Source: DTU032 sp964346175
GTDB lineage: Bacteria > Bacillota > Clostridia > Saccharofermentanales > DTU023
Reading direction: 5' to 3'
Assembly (NCBI GenBank): GCA_964346175.1
Contig: CAYFTG010000002.1
Coordinates: forward strand, 1 to 64,000
DNA length: 64,000 nucleotides
Numbering within the stretch: the stretch's first letter is position 1; each line of letters begins with the position of its first letter. A model generated the notes under the pieces. That model had not been told where the DNA came from and did no database searches. It saw only the letters and a list, made by a program, of their open reading frames with translations. Below are positions 25,493 through 34,364 of the stretch, piece by piece. The position numbers and the translations under genes are program-made.

Positions 25493-27109
25493 TTAGTACA
25501 TTCCGCCTGCACCGGGATTCATGGGCGCTTCGGGTTCGGGAATGTTTGCAACAACTGCTTCTGTGGTCAGGAGGGTTGAGGCGATGGAAGCTGCGTTCTG
25601 CAGAGCGGAACGAGTAACCTTGGTCGGGTCAACGATTCCCTGATCAACCATGTTTACGACTTCGTCAGTGAGCACGTCATAGCCGAAGCCCTTGTCTGCT
25701 GACTTAACTCTTTCGCAGACTACGCCGCCATCTAAGCCGGCGTTGAGAGCGATCTGGCGAACGGGTTCTTCGAGAGCGCGCAAGACGATAGAGATTCCGG
25801 TACGTACATCACCTGTGGTTTCTTCCATTAAGGCTGCAACTTCGGACAAGACGTCGATAAAGGCTGCGCCACCGCCGGCAACAATACCTTCTTCAACGGC
25901 CGCTCTGGTAGCTGAAAGAGCATCTTCAATACGATTCTTTTTCTCTTTCATTTCTACTTCTGTGGCTGCGCCGACTTTGATAACAGCAACGCCACCGGAC
26001 AGTTTGGCCAAACGCTCCTGCAATTTTTCACGGTCGAAATCGGAGTCGGTTTCTGCGATCTGGCGTCTCAGGAGAGCAATGCGGTCTTCCAACTGCTGCT
26101 TCTCACCGGCGCCGTCAACGATGATGGTGTTATCTTTGTCGATCTTAACCTGACGGGCACGACCTAGGTCTGACAATTGAATGTCTTTTAGCTCCATTCC
26201 GAGATCGGAGGAGATAACGCGACCACCGGTTAGGATGGCGATGTCTTGCAGCATTTCTTTTCTGCGGTCGCCAAATCCGGGAGCCTTAACTGCAGCACAG
26301 TTAAATGTTCCACGCAGTTTATTGAGAATGATGGTAGAGAGAGCTTCGCCTTCGAGGTCTTCGGCGATAATAATCAGGCTGCTACCGGACTGAACGATTT
26401 GTTCAAGCAGAGGCAGGATATCCTGGACATTAGAGATCTTCTTGTCGGTGAGCAAAATATAAGGATCATTGTAGGAAACTTCCATTTTGCTGGTGTCGGT
26501 AACCATGTAGGCTGAGATATAGCCACGATCAAACTGCATACCTTCAACCACTTCAAGTTCGGTACCCATAGTCTGGGATTCTTCAACGGTGATAACTCCG
26601 TCGGTGGTTACACTTTCCATAGCGTTAGCAATTTCTTCACCAATCAACGGGTCGTTGGCTGAGATAGAGGCGACGCGTGAAATGTCTTGTTTGCCTTCTA
26701 CGCCTTTGCTGTTAATGCCGATTTGCTCAACAGCCTTCTCTACGGCTTGGTCAATGCCTTGTTTGAGAATGATCGGGTTGGCTCCGGCAGCAATATTACG
26801 CATTCCTTCGCGAACCATTGCCTGGGCCAGAAGTGTCGCTGTAGTTGTTCCGTCACCTGCGACGTCCTGAGTCTTGGTGGCGACTTCTTTAACCAGCTGT
26901 GCGCCCATGTTCTCAAAACGATCTTCCAGTTCGATCTCACGTGCGATAGTCACGCCGTCGTTGGTGATTACAGGTGCACCGTACTGCTTGTCCAGTACGA
27001 CATTGCGACCCTTCGGGCCCAATGTAATTCGCACTGTATCTGCCAATTTATTAACGCCCACAACTAGAGAATTGCGTGCATCTTCTGTATATTTCAAATC
27101 TTTTGCCAT
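25493..27109 (-). CDS. groEL: Chaperonin GroEL (Hsp60)
   Basis: A 538-residue chaperonin subunit, normal length. ATP-binding segments are TLGPKGRNVVLDK and AGDGTTTATLLAQ; there are also GFGDRRKEML and AGGGAAFIDVL, ending in a GGM-type tail (NPGAGGMY). It forms the double heptameric folding chamber with GroES. It lies 43 bases after groES in one operon controlled by the CIRCE element. Confidence 0.99.
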   Translation of the reverse strand: MAKDLKYTEDARNSLVVGVNKLADTVRITLGPKGRNVVLDKQYGAPVITNDGVTIAREIELEDRFENMGAQLVKEVATKTQDVAGDGTTTATLLAQAMVREGMRNIAAGANPIILKQGIDQAVEKAVEQIGINSKGVEGKQDISRVASISANDPLIGEEIANAMESVTTDGVITVEESQTMGTELEVVEGMQFDRGYISAYMVTDTSKMEVSYNDPYILLTDKKISNVQDILPLLEQIVQSGSSLIIIAEDLEGEALSTIILNKLRGTFNCAAVKAPGFGDRRKEMLQDIAILTGGRVISSDLGMELKDIQLSDLGRARQVKIDKDNTIIVDGAGEKQQLEDRIALLRRQIAETDSDFDREKLQERLAKLSGGVAVIKVGAATEVEMKEKKNRIEDALSATRAAVEEGIVAGGGAAFIDVLSEVAALMEETTGDVRTGISIVLRALEEPVRQIALNAGLDGGVVCERVKSADKGFGYDVLTDEVVNMVDQGIVDPTKVTRSALQNAASIASTLLTTEAVVANIPEPEAPMNPGAGGMY

Positions 27110-27152
27110 AGTTTTACTCCTTAAAAATTTTTCTATTCGCGTTCAAACAAGA

Positions 27153-27437
27153 TTACTCGACGATTGCTAAAATATCGCCCTGTCTCAAAATTGTGAATTC
27201 CTCATCATCAATTTTGATTTCTGTACCGGCATACTTACTGATTAAGACGTGATCGCCGATTTCTACTTCCATAATGACATCCTTGCCGTCAACCATGCCA
27301 CCCGGTCCTACTGCAATAATCTCTGCAACCTGTGGTTTTTCCTTTGCAGACGAGGGCAGTACGATCCCCCCCTTAGTGGTTTCTTCGGTTTCGAGCATAC
27401 GGATCACAACGCGGTCACCTAATGGTCTAATTTTCAT
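27153..27437 (-). CDS. groES: Co-chaperonin GroES (Hsp10)
   Basis: A 94-residue GroES, with the N-terminal KIRPLGDRVVIR, mobile loop ETEETTKGGIVLP and C-terminal EFTILRQGDILAIVE. It caps the GroEL chamber. The start is supported by GGAGGT about 6 bases before the ATG. First gene of the operon, with promoter and CIRCE 68-132 bases upstream. Confidence 0.99.
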   Translation of the reverse strand: MKIRPLGDRVVIRMLETEETTKGGIVLPSSAKEKPQVAEIIAVGPGGMVDGKDVIMEVEIGDHVLISKYAGTEIKIDDEEFTILRQGDILAIVE

Positions 27438-27504
27438 AATGTACCTCCAAAATTTTTTCTAATATATAAACATATAAAATATGTATATAACTCTCTGCGT
27501 AAAC

Positions 27505-27531
27505 TTAGCACTCTAACACCTCGAGTGCTAA
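27505..27531 (-). promoter_or_regulatory. CIRCE operator (HrcA binding site)
   Basis: TTAGCACTC - 9 bases - GAGTGCTAA, a perfect match to the CIRCE consensus. It lies just after the -10 box of the groES promoter, so bound HrcA would block early transcription. hrcA itself is not in the window. Confidence 0.97.
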
Positions 27532-27541
27532 TTCCCTAATT

Positions 27542-27569
27542 AATATAACATGCAGATAAAGTTTGTCAA
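27542..27569 (-). promoter_or_regulatory. groESL promoter
   Basis: Minus strand: TTGACA (27564-27569), 16-base spacer, TATATT (27542-27547). It is immediately upstream of CIRCE. Confidence 0.8.
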
Positions 27570-27580
27570 GCGAAAAAATA

Positions 27581-28243
27581 TTAAATAATCGTGTCCAAAA
27601 GTGACATGAAAATGTCTTTGTCTGAAAAGAATTCGAGTATAAATGAAGATGAAAGTACTGTATGTAATGTTTCATACTTAACAGCCAATGCTGTCAAGAT
27701 CATAGTGGCCAAGCTGATAATGACAATAGCGAAGATACCGCCCAGTAATAAACCGCCTATGCGGTTGACCCAACCGATCAAGGGGACGTGATCTATGATA
27801 CGGTTAACAGTTCTCGCTGCAAAACCAATGAGCAGACGTACGAGAAAAAATAATATTAGAAAGGCTACCGCGCCGAGAAAAAGTCGAGCTGTAGCATCAC
27901 CTGCCTGCGCCGCCAAAGAATCTTGAGCGGGCTCGGTCTGCATGATAATTCCTCGTGCCCACTTTTCCGGCATGAAATCTGTCAGTGAACTAATTACCTG
28001 ATCGCCCAGTGAGAGGACCCGCTCCCCAACACTCTCGGAGATCGAACTTGTCGTTTGGTGGAGAAAACCCAGGTCAAAGAGCCAGTCTGTAAAGGGATTG
28101 ACGAAAAGATAAGCCAGTACAATCGCGATCAGCGAAGTAGCAAATTTTACCAGAGTGAGTAGAAGACCTCTGCGGTAGGAAATAATTAGAAAGGTGAAAA
28201 AGACTAGGACGACAACGAGATCATAAATATAGGTCATCGTCAT
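27581..28243 (-). CDS. CvpA family membrane protein
   Basis: A 220-residue protein with four predicted membrane helices (about residues 4-22, 28-48, 100-125 and 140-165) and the CvpA-type pattern of an N-terminal YDLVVVLVFFTF helix and a GWVNRIGGLLLGGIFAIVIISL loop-helix. CvpA-like proteins are linked to colicin V production, biofilm or cell-surface processes; the molecular role is not known. The ATG at 28243 is chosen because GGGAG lies 5 bases upstream. It overlaps the 3' end of obg by 23 bases and is the last gene of the rplU-prp-rpmA-obg run. Confidence 0.8.
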   Translation of the reverse strand: MTMTYIYDLVVVLVFFTFLIISYRRGLLLTLVKFATSLIAIVLAYLFVNPFTDWLFDLGFLHQTTSSISESVGERVLSLGDQVISSLTDFMPEKWARGIIMQTEPAQDSLAAQAGDATARLFLGAVAFLILFFLVRLLIGFAARTVNRIIDHVPLIGWVNRIGGLLLGGIFAIVIISLATMILTALAVKYETLHTVLSSSFILEFFSDKDIFMSLLDTII

Positions 28244-29516
28244 CAGAGCTCCCGGCAAAAAATTCAAAATAGCTGCCGTCTAAGAGTACGGTTTCGCCAT
28301 CTTCAACACCGGTTTCCAGTAAAGCAGCTTCGATTCCGCTTTGCACTATTAAGCGCTGGAAGCGGCGCGTTGATTCTGTATCTGAAAAATTGGTGGACAG
28401 CATCAGTTCGCGAATAAAAGCCCCCTCGACGGCTACATAGCCCCGCTTCGTGCTGATTGTGAAAGGGTAGGCTTCCTTAGGTCTGTAAACCGGAATAGCT
28501 GCTTCTTCTTCCAATTCGGGAGCGGGTAGTTGCGGAACCTCACTAAGCAGAGCATTGACAAGTTCATTTACGCCTTGATGAGTAGCAGCTGAGACTGTGA
28601 ATACGCGAAAACCCTCTTTTTCAATCTCAGATTTAAGCATCTCGACGATTTCTTCGTCTGCAACATCGGTCTTATTCAGTACCACCCACTGCTCTTTTTC
28701 CGCCATACTACTCTTATAGGACTTTATTTCATTATTGATAGTGTGGAAAGCTTCAAAGGGATCGACACCATAAAGGCCGGACGCATCTATGACGTGTAAG
28801 AGAAGGCGAGAACGTTCCGCATGTCGCAAGAAATCTAATCCCATGCCTGCGCCCTCAGAAGCGTTTTCAATAATACCCGGAACGTCAGCAACAACTATGC
28901 TGCTCTCATCACGTTGGACAACGCCCAGAACAGGTTGGATAGTGGTAAAGGGATAATCCGCAATTTTGGGTTTGGCTGCAGAAATCACTGAGAGTAAGGT
29001 CGACTTACCGGCGTTGGGATAGCCCAGCAAAGCAACGTCGGCCAGAAGACGTAGTTCCAGGCGCAGCGTTCTTTCAACACCGGTGGTTCCGGCTGAAGCA
29101 AATTTGGGAGCCTGACGGACGGAGTTTTTGAAACTCGCATTACCGCGGCCGCCTCGTCCGCCCTTGGCAACTATGATCTCATCGCCGTCTTCCTTCAGAT
29201 CTGCTAACAGCACTCCGTCTTCGTCATCGAAAACTAAGGTGCCGACCGGGACTTTCACAATCATATCGTCGGCGCTGGCACCTGTACGCAGGTTGCCCAT
29301 GCCACTCTGACCGTCTTTAGCAAAAAAATGTCTTTTGTAGCGGAAATCCTGAAGCGTATTCTTGCTTTTATCTGCACGCAAAAAGACGTCCCCGCCGCGG
29401 CCGCCATGGCCACCGTCAGGGCCGCCATCGGGGATGTATTTCTCTCGTCGAAACGAAACACACCCATTGCCGCCGTTACCGGAACGTACTTCTATCGTTG
29501 CTTGATCATAAAACAT
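28221..29516 (-). CDS. obg: GTPase Obg (CgtA)
   Basis: A 431-residue ribosome-assembly and stress GTPase. The glycine-rich Obg fold occupies residues 1-158 (DGGPDGGHGGRGGDVFL, GGRGGRGNASF). The G domain has G1 GYPNAGKST, G3 DVPGI and G4 NKTD. The C-terminal OCT domain (about 340-420, ISTKRGYVAVEG) is present, as usual in Firmicutes. The ATG at 29516 gives the conserved MFYDQA start; an in-frame TTG lies 9 bases upstream. The Shine-Dalgarno is weak. Its position after rpmA is the standard rplU-prp-rpmA-obg order, linking it to large-subunit assembly. Confidence 0.97.
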   Translation of the reverse strand: MFYDQATIEVRSGNGGNGCVSFRREKYIPDGGPDGGHGGRGGDVFLRADKSKNTLQDFRYKRHFFAKDGQSGMGNLRTGASADDMIVKVPVGTLVFDDEDGVLLADLKEDGDEIIVAKGGRGGRGNASFKNSVRQAPKFASAGTTGVERTLRLELRLLADVALLGYPNAGKSTLLSVISAAKPKIADYPFTTIQPVLGVVQRDESSIVVADVPGIIENASEGAGMGLDFLRHAERSRLLLHVIDASGLYGVDPFEAFHTINNEIKSYKSSMAEKEQWVVLNKTDVADEEIVEMLKSEIEKEGFRVFTVSAATHQGVNELVNALLSEVPQLPAPELEEEAAIPVYRPKEAYPFTISTKRGYVAVEGAFIRELMLSTNFSDTESTRRFQRLIVQSGIEAALLETGVEDGETVLLDGSYFEFFAGSSDDDDLYL

Positions 29517-29558
29517 AACGATCAACCAAGTATAAGATTTTTATACTCAAATGCTGTT

Positions 29559-29843
29559 CTATTGCTCTATTGGATAGACACTTGCTTTGGTTTTGTTGCG
29601 TCCTAAACGCTCAAAACGCACTGTTCCATCGATTAAAGCAAATAAAGTATCATCTTTTCCTTTGCCGACATTAAGTCCGGGATGGATCTTCGTGCCGCGC
29701 TGGCGGTAAATGATATTGCCGGCCAAACAGCTCTGACCATCACCCAGCTTCGCTCCCAAACGTTTTGATTTGGAATCGCGCCCGTTACGTGTGCTTCCCA
29801 TTCCCTTTTTGTGGGCTAGAAGTTGTATATCTACTCGAATCAT
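29559..29843 (-). CDS. rpmA: 50S ribosomal protein L27 with cleavable N-terminal extension
   Basis: A 94-residue protein. The core begins at AHKKGMGSTRNGRDS, as in all L27. Before it is a short extension ending IQLLA, corresponding to the Firmicutes site (xQFFA) cut by the protease Prp to expose the functional N-terminus near the peptidyl transferase centre. Here Leu-Leu replaces the usual Phe-Phe. The start has GGAGG 8 bases upstream. It lies between prp and obg. Confidence 0.98.
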   Translation of the reverse strand: MIRVDIQLLAHKKGMGSTRNGRDSKSKRLGAKLGDGQSCLAGNIIYRQRGTKIHPGLNVGKGKDDTLFALIDGTVRFERLGRNKTKASVYPIEQ

Positions 29844-29875
29844 TCTTGCTTCCTCCGTAATATCTTTAAAATCTC

Positions 29876-30211
29876 TCAGTGCTCATCTATACATTTAATG
29901 TAGTGAGAGCCGTAACTAGCCTCAAGTTGCATGCAACCAATCCGTACGCTTCCCATCAGACTCGCAATCTGTATCAGCTGCTTTTCGTCCTTACCGTCAT
30001 AGCTTACTTGACAGCAAATGAGGCCATCTTCTGCCTGATAATCCGGATCGATCTGAGCTATGTCCTGCAAGCTACCGATCACAGTTTGTGCGATAGCGGA
30101 TGCAGCAGCACAGATTATATTCTCACCCTTGATCGCTGTCCCCGCATGTCCTTCCAGACTGAAAGAAACTACACGATCATCTTGATCCAGTTTGAAGCGT
30201 GCTTCCAGCAA
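29876..30211 (-). CDS. prp: Ribosomal-processing cysteine protease Prp
   Basis: A 111-residue protein. The catalytic His and Cys appear in EGHAGTAIKGENIICAAASA (His at about 22, Cys at about 34), the Prp signature GHA...G-x-x-I-x-C-A-A-x-S. It cleaves the L27 N-terminal extension. Translation starts at TTG two bases after the rplU stop with no strong Shine-Dalgarno, so coupling to rplU is likely. The ENIIC sequence has Asn where many members have Asp. Confidence 0.92.
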   Translation of the reverse strand: MLEARFKLDQDDRVVSFSLEGHAGTAIKGENIICAAASAIAQTVIGSLQDIAQIDPDYQAEDGLICCQVSYDGKDEKQLIQIASLMGSVRIGCMQLEASYGSHYIKCIDEH

Positions 30212-30213
30212 AA

Positions 30214-30528
30214 CTAGCTCACAATCTCGCTGATACGAACTTTGGTGTAAGGCTGGCGGTGACCTTGCTTCCTACGATAGCCCTTCTTAGATTTATACTT
30301 GAAAACCGTAATTTTCTTGGAGCGGCCCTGTTTCACTACTTCCGCCTTAACTGAAGCACCTTCCACCAGGGGATTGCCTGTTTTCAAGCTTTCTCCGTCA
30401 TGGACTGCCAGAACCTCGTCAAAGACGATCTCGCCTTCAGCTTCAACATCCAATTTTTCAACGAAGATTTCGTCACCAACTGCTACGCGGTATTGTTTAC
30501 CGCCTGTCTTAATAATTGCGTAATTCAT
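30214..30528 (-). CDS. rplU: 50S ribosomal protein L21
   Basis: A 104-residue L21. The N-terminal MNYAIIKTGGKQYRVAVGD and the C-terminal KKGYRRKQGHRQPYTKVRI are the family signature. First gene of the L21-Prp-L27-Obg operon, with a good AGGAGG ribosome binding site and its own promoter and leader upstream. Confidence 0.99.
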   Translation of the reverse strand: MNYAIIKTGGKQYRVAVGDEIFVEKLDVEAEGEIVFDEVLAVHDGESLKTGNPLVEGASVKAEVVKQGRSKKITVFKYKSKKGYRRKQGHRQPYTKVRISEIVS

Positions 30529-30607
30529 TGCGTTCCTCCTAAAAGTCTCGCCCGGCCTAGGTTGCTGGCAAGCAGCATTAATACCCCGCCAGTGCGGTCG
30601 CCGAATT
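30529..30607 (-). promoter_or_regulatory. rplU 5' leader, candidate L21 autoregulatory structure
   Basis: About 75 transcribed bases between the rplU promoter and start, GC-rich, with self-complementary pieces (GCTTGCCAGCAA and CCGGGCGAG regions). L21 leaders that bind the ribosomal protein are known in Firmicutes. The structure was not matched to the family model, so this is a candidate only. Confidence 0.35.
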
Positions 30608-30636
30608 ATGATATAACACGCTGCTCAAACTGTCAA
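30608..30636 (-). promoter_or_regulatory. Promoter of the rplU operon
   Basis: Minus strand: TTGACA (30631-30636), 17-base spacer, TATCAT (30608-30613). Confidence 0.75.
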
Positions 30637-30706
30637 ATTTATTTGGGGCTTAGTGACAGAAGGTTACAGTAGTTTTTTCATTCTTCTGCAAGCAGGATAA
30701 GTGTAC

Positions 30707-30712
30707 TATAAT
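30707..30712 (+). promoter_or_regulatory. Putative -10 element before murC
   Basis: TATAAT 60 bases before the murC ATG; the -35 region (TTCTGC, 17 bases upstream) is poor. Confidence 0.3.
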
Positions 30713-30772
30713 TAGATGAAAAAACACAGCGCTTTTCTTTGAATCAGCGGTTAGACAATATGGGAGCGAGGC

Positions 30773-32311
30773 ATGACAACACTATCTGAAGCAATGAGCG
30801 AAAAATCTATTTTTTCTCACATCACAGGTGAGGCTGAACCTGATTACACAAAATATGCATCCTTCGTATCTGAAGGCAATAGGATTTTCTTCGTCGGTAT
30901 TGGCGGAATCAGTATGTGCGGTCTGGCAGAGTTGTCCGCCTGCTACGGTGCCACTTGTTTTGGCTCCGACCCCCATCCTAATCAGCGCACCGACTATTTG
31001 CAGAATGAATTAGGGATCAAGGTCTGGACTGAACATCGTGCAGCCAACATTGATGAGGTAAAGCCTGACCTGGTGGTTTTTTCCCGTGCCGTTTTTGACG
31101 ACAATCCCGAGAGGCTACGAGCTGCAGAATTAGGTATCCCCTGCATTGAGAGGTCCATCTTCCTTGGCTCTCTCTTACGTCTTTACAAAAAGGTAATTAA
31201 TATCAGCGGTACTAACGGCAAATCTACTGCTGTGGCCATGAGCGCCCTTATGATGATCGCAGCCGGACTCGATCCAACTGTACATCTGGGCGCTGAACTG
31301 ATCAACTTTAAAACAACCGTCCGCGCAGGACGTGGTCAAGAATTAATGCTGTCTGAAGCCTGCGAGTTTCGTCGTGGTTTTTATAATTACAGAGGAGATA
31401 TCAACATCATCCTCAATATGGTGCACGACCATATCGACAGCTACAAGACCCCGGACGATATGGTGGACACCTTTGCGCGTTTCGCCGCCCTGCAGCCGGC
31501 GGGTTCTACTCTGATTTTGCCCACCTATGAACCTGCCTTGGATAGTTTTTTCCAAAAACTGGAAGAGCTAGTCCCCGGTCACAGTAAGGCCTTGCATCTC
31601 CTCTATTTTGGCCGCGAAGATCAGCTCACGCCGTTCGGCGGCAAGCCCGACTACGCCTACTGTAATCTCAAGTACGATGAGTATGGTAATCCTTCCTTTA
31701 AAGTACGTTGCCTGAATGAAGACTGGGGCGAGCTCGCTCTGAGGATTCCGGGTGAATTTAATGTCCAAAACGCTCTGGCCGCCATCGCTGTGTCGCACTT
31801 GGCAGGGGCAGATCGCGACAGCGTAGCTTCAGCATTGCTGCAGTTTCAGGGTGCGGAAGGGCGCTTTACTCGTACAGGCTTCTACAACGGCGCACAAGTT
31901 ATCATCGATTACGCCCACCATCCCTCGGCCATTGAAGTCACCATTGATGCTGCTAAACATATCCCGGCCAAGAAGCTCTGGATTTGCTTCCAACCCTTGA
32001 CACACAGCAGGGTGCGCGGCTTTTTCAACGAATTCGTAGAAGCGCTGCGGCACGAAGATCTGATTATGATGTCGGAAATCTATGACGACCGTGAGCGCGA
32101 CAGTTCGATCAGTTCAAAAGATATCGTCGATCGAATCAACGAGCTGGGCGGTAACGCTGAGTATTATCCCACTAACGAAGCTCTAGAAGCCCATCTCAGG
32201 TCTATTCTCGAACCCGGTGACCTGCTTTTAATCATGGGAGTAGACCTGCGCGACGTTGGCGACAACCTGACAGGTCGTCATGACCATATGGAAGAAGTTA
32301 AAAAGTTTTAA
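30773..32311 (+). CDS. murC: UDP-N-acetylmuramate--L-alanine ligase (MurC type)
   Basis: A 512-residue Mur ligase that adds L-Ala to UDP-MurNAc in peptidoglycan synthesis. After a 40-residue N-terminal extension comes the MurC Rossmann start FFVGIGGISMCGLAEL, then the ATP loop ISGTNGKSTA, the EACEFRRGF segment and NMVHDHIDSY of the central domain, and the C-terminal domain with IIDYAHHPSAIE. MurC normally has GTHGKTTT at the loop; Asn and Ser here are unusual, although the Lys is kept. Ser/Ala replacing Thr may alter nucleotide binding. The start is supported by GGGAGCGAGG upstream. It is divergent from rplU and followed by an acyl-CoA synthetase gene. Confidence 0.85.
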   Translation: MTTLSEAMSEKSIFSHITGEAEPDYTKYASFVSEGNRIFFVGIGGISMCGLAELSACYGATCFGSDPHPNQRTDYLQNELGIKVWTEHRAANIDEVKPDLVVFSRAVFDDNPERLRAAELGIPCIERSIFLGSLLRLYKKVINISGTNGKSTAVAMSALMMIAAGLDPTVHLGAELINFKTTVRAGRGQELMLSEACEFRRGFYNYRGDINIILNMVHDHIDSYKTPDDMVDTFARFAALQPAGSTLILPTYEPALDSFFQKLEELVPGHSKALHLLYFGREDQLTPFGGKPDYAYCNLKYDEYGNPSFKVRCLNEDWGELALRIPGEFNVQNALAAIAVSHLAGADRDSVASALLQFQGAEGRFTRTGFYNGAQVIIDYAHHPSAIEVTIDAAKHIPAKKLWICFQPLTHSRVRGFFNEFVEALRHEDLIMMSEIYDDRERDSSISSKDIVDRINELGGNAEYYPTNEALEAHLRSILEPGDLLLIMGVDLRDVGDNLTGRHDHMEEVKKF

Positions 32312-32406
32312 GTTTTTTCTGCTTTTTTACTTCTATTTTTGATAAACTTAAGGAAAATTAGCGCGGTAATGTAATATTTCGAATACCGCTAGCAAATGGA
32401 GACGAA

Positions 32407-34212
32407 ATGACGGACTACAAATACCCGCTACATCCCTATCATAAGATTACGGATTTGAAGGACATGCTGGAGCAATCACATCAGAAGCATCCGGACAATG
32501 TCGCATTCCTAAGCAAACCGGTCAAAGGCGAGCCTTACTTTCCGGTCAATTACAAGAAGTACTATGCTGACGTGGAAGCCGTGGGAACTATGCTGCTAGA
32601 ACTCGGTTTCGGGCCCGACAGCCGCTTAGCCATTGTCGCAGAAACGCGATACGAATGGTACGTATCCTATCTGGCAGGCATGAACGGCGAAACAATCATG
32701 GTGCCGATTGACAAAGAACTTCAGAAAGACGAACTGCTGAGCCTCTTTAATCGTTCTTATTGCGATGGGATCATCTACTCCCCGCAATTCGCTGATCGTG
32801 TGGAAAGCGTTGCAGATCAGGTACCCACCTTGAAGCATCTCATACTTATGAATGATTCTTCTTTTGCCACAGGCAAAACGGAGCAGGACGATGAGACAAT
32901 TCACGACCATCTAACGGAGATTGTCCTGGAAGACGGCACAGCTGTACCGGTAACTGCCTGGAACGATGTCCTGCGCGAAGGTCGTCGCTTGGTCTCCGGT
33001 GGAGATCAGCGTTTCCGAGAAGTCCAAATTGATCCCGAGGCAGTCAGAGTTCTCCTCTTCACATCCGGCACAACAGACAAATCCAAATGCGTTATGCACA
33101 GTCATAAAACGATTTGCGCTAACATTATGGAAATGGGGCAGCTACTCTTCGTCGGGCTCAATAACGACGATATCGTGCTGTCGGTCTTACCGCTTAACCA
33201 TACCTATGAGTGTACCTGCGGCTTTTTGTATCAGATCTATAAAGGCGACACGATCGCCCAAGTCGAAGGTCTGCGTTATATTACCGATAATATGAAAGAA
33301 TCCAAGGTCACCACCATCCTCGCCGTCCCGCTTCTGCTGGAATCCGTCCACCGTCAAGTGTGGAAAAACATCCGCAGACAGGGTAAAGAGAAGCTGGTCC
33401 GTCGCATGATGTCGCTGAGTCGCGGCCTGAAGAAAATCGGCATCGACATTCGCAGAAAGATCTTCAGTTCCATCCATGACGCTTTTGGCGGAAATATGAA
33501 AACTTTCATCTCCGGTGGAGCCGCTATAGATCCACAAATCTTGCAAGATTTTTATGATTGGGGTTTTGTCGCCGTACAGGGCTATGGCCTGACCGAGTTC
33601 GCACCGATCCTAGCACTCAACCGTGAAAAATACTTCCGCCATGATTCTGCAGGTCTCCCCTTGCCCGGGAACGAGATCAAAGTCATCAACCCGGACGAAG
33701 ACGGCATCGGTGAAATCCTCGGACGCGGTGCCAATATGATGTTGGGCTATTATGAAGCCCCGGATCTGACCGCAGAAGCCATCATTGACGGCTGGTATCA
33801 TACCGGCGACATGGGTTATCTTACTGATGAAGGTTTCCTCATCATAACCGGCCGCAAGAAAAACACCATCATTACTAAGAACGGCAAGAACATCTATCCC
33901 GAGGAATTGGAAGCCGTACTGAATCGGAATCCTGAGATCGCTGAAAGCGTAGTATCCGCTGAACCTCGTATCAGTGGCGATCACTTGATTGTTGTAGAAA
34001 TCTTCCCAGACAAAGAAGCTGTCGAAGAGCGCCTAGGCAAGGGTGCTGACGAAGAACAGATTCTTAACTTGATGCAGGAGCTGGTGAAAAAGCTGAACAG
34101 CCAGATTCCTACCTATCAGGGAATCCGTGACGTCAGAATCAGGGATACAGAGTTCCCGAAGAACACATCACGTAAGATCCTTCGCGATTACAGCAAGAAA
34201 GAAGCTATCTAA
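32407..34212 (+). CDS. AMP-binding long-chain acyl-CoA synthetase family protein
   Basis: A 601-residue adenylate-forming enzyme. Core motifs are LLFTSGTTDKSKCVMHSH (phosphate loop), VQGYGLTEFAP (substrate/AMP site), GWYHTGDMGYL (Asp for ribose) and GRKKNTIITKNGKNIYPEE (hinge). The C-terminal lysine lies in FPKNTSRKILR. This is the FadD-like branch that activates fatty acids with ATP and CoA through an acyl-AMP. There is no membrane helix. No other fatty acid gene is nearby, so it may scavenge exogenous fatty acids. It is closed by a strong terminator; the chain-length preference cannot be told. Confidence 0.88.
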   Translation: MTDYKYPLHPYHKITDLKDMLEQSHQKHPDNVAFLSKPVKGEPYFPVNYKKYYADVEAVGTMLLELGFGPDSRLAIVAETRYEWYVSYLAGMNGETIMVPIDKELQKDELLSLFNRSYCDGIIYSPQFADRVESVADQVPTLKHLILMNDSSFATGKTEQDDETIHDHLTEIVLEDGTAVPVTAWNDVLREGRRLVSGGDQRFREVQIDPEAVRVLLFTSGTTDKSKCVMHSHKTICANIMEMGQLLFVGLNNDDIVLSVLPLNHTYECTCGFLYQIYKGDTIAQVEGLRYITDNMKESKVTTILAVPLLLESVHRQVWKNIRRQGKEKLVRRMMSLSRGLKKIGIDIRRKIFSSIHDAFGGNMKTFISGGAAIDPQILQDFYDWGFVAVQGYGLTEFAPILALNREKYFRHDSAGLPLPGNEIKVINPDEDGIGEILGRGANMMLGYYEAPDLTAEAIIDGWYHTGDMGYLTDEGFLIITGRKKNTIITKNGKNIYPEELEAVLNRNPEIAESVVSAEPRISGDHLIVVEIFPDKEAVEERLGKGADEEQILNLMQELVKKLNSQIPTYQGIRDVRIRDTEFPKNTSRKILRDYSKKEAI

Positions 34213-34236
34213 GTACTTTGCACATCCCTAAACAAG

Positions 34237-34271
34237 AGCCTGATCCTGTGGCCACAGGATCAGGCTTTTTT
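34237..34271 (+). terminator. Terminator of the acyl-CoA synthetase gene
   Basis: A 30-base perfect palindrome (34237-34251 with 34252-34266; about 13 pairs once a loop is allowed) followed by six T, 24 bases after the stop. Confidence 0.95.
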
Positions 34272-34304
34272 ATTTGCAGCGACAAGAGGCTGTTCTCATT
34301 GTGC

Positions 34305-34338
34305 AAAAAAATAAATCCTGAGATCTCTCTCAGGATTT
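34305..34338 (-). terminator. Terminator of the ftsH operon
   Basis: A 10-bp stem (34313-34322 with 34329-34338), 6-base loop, and on the minus strand ATTTTTTT follows. It is 27 bases after the ftsH stop. Confidence 0.93.
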
Positions 34339-34364
34339 ACGAAATTCTTTAATTTACTTAGTTC

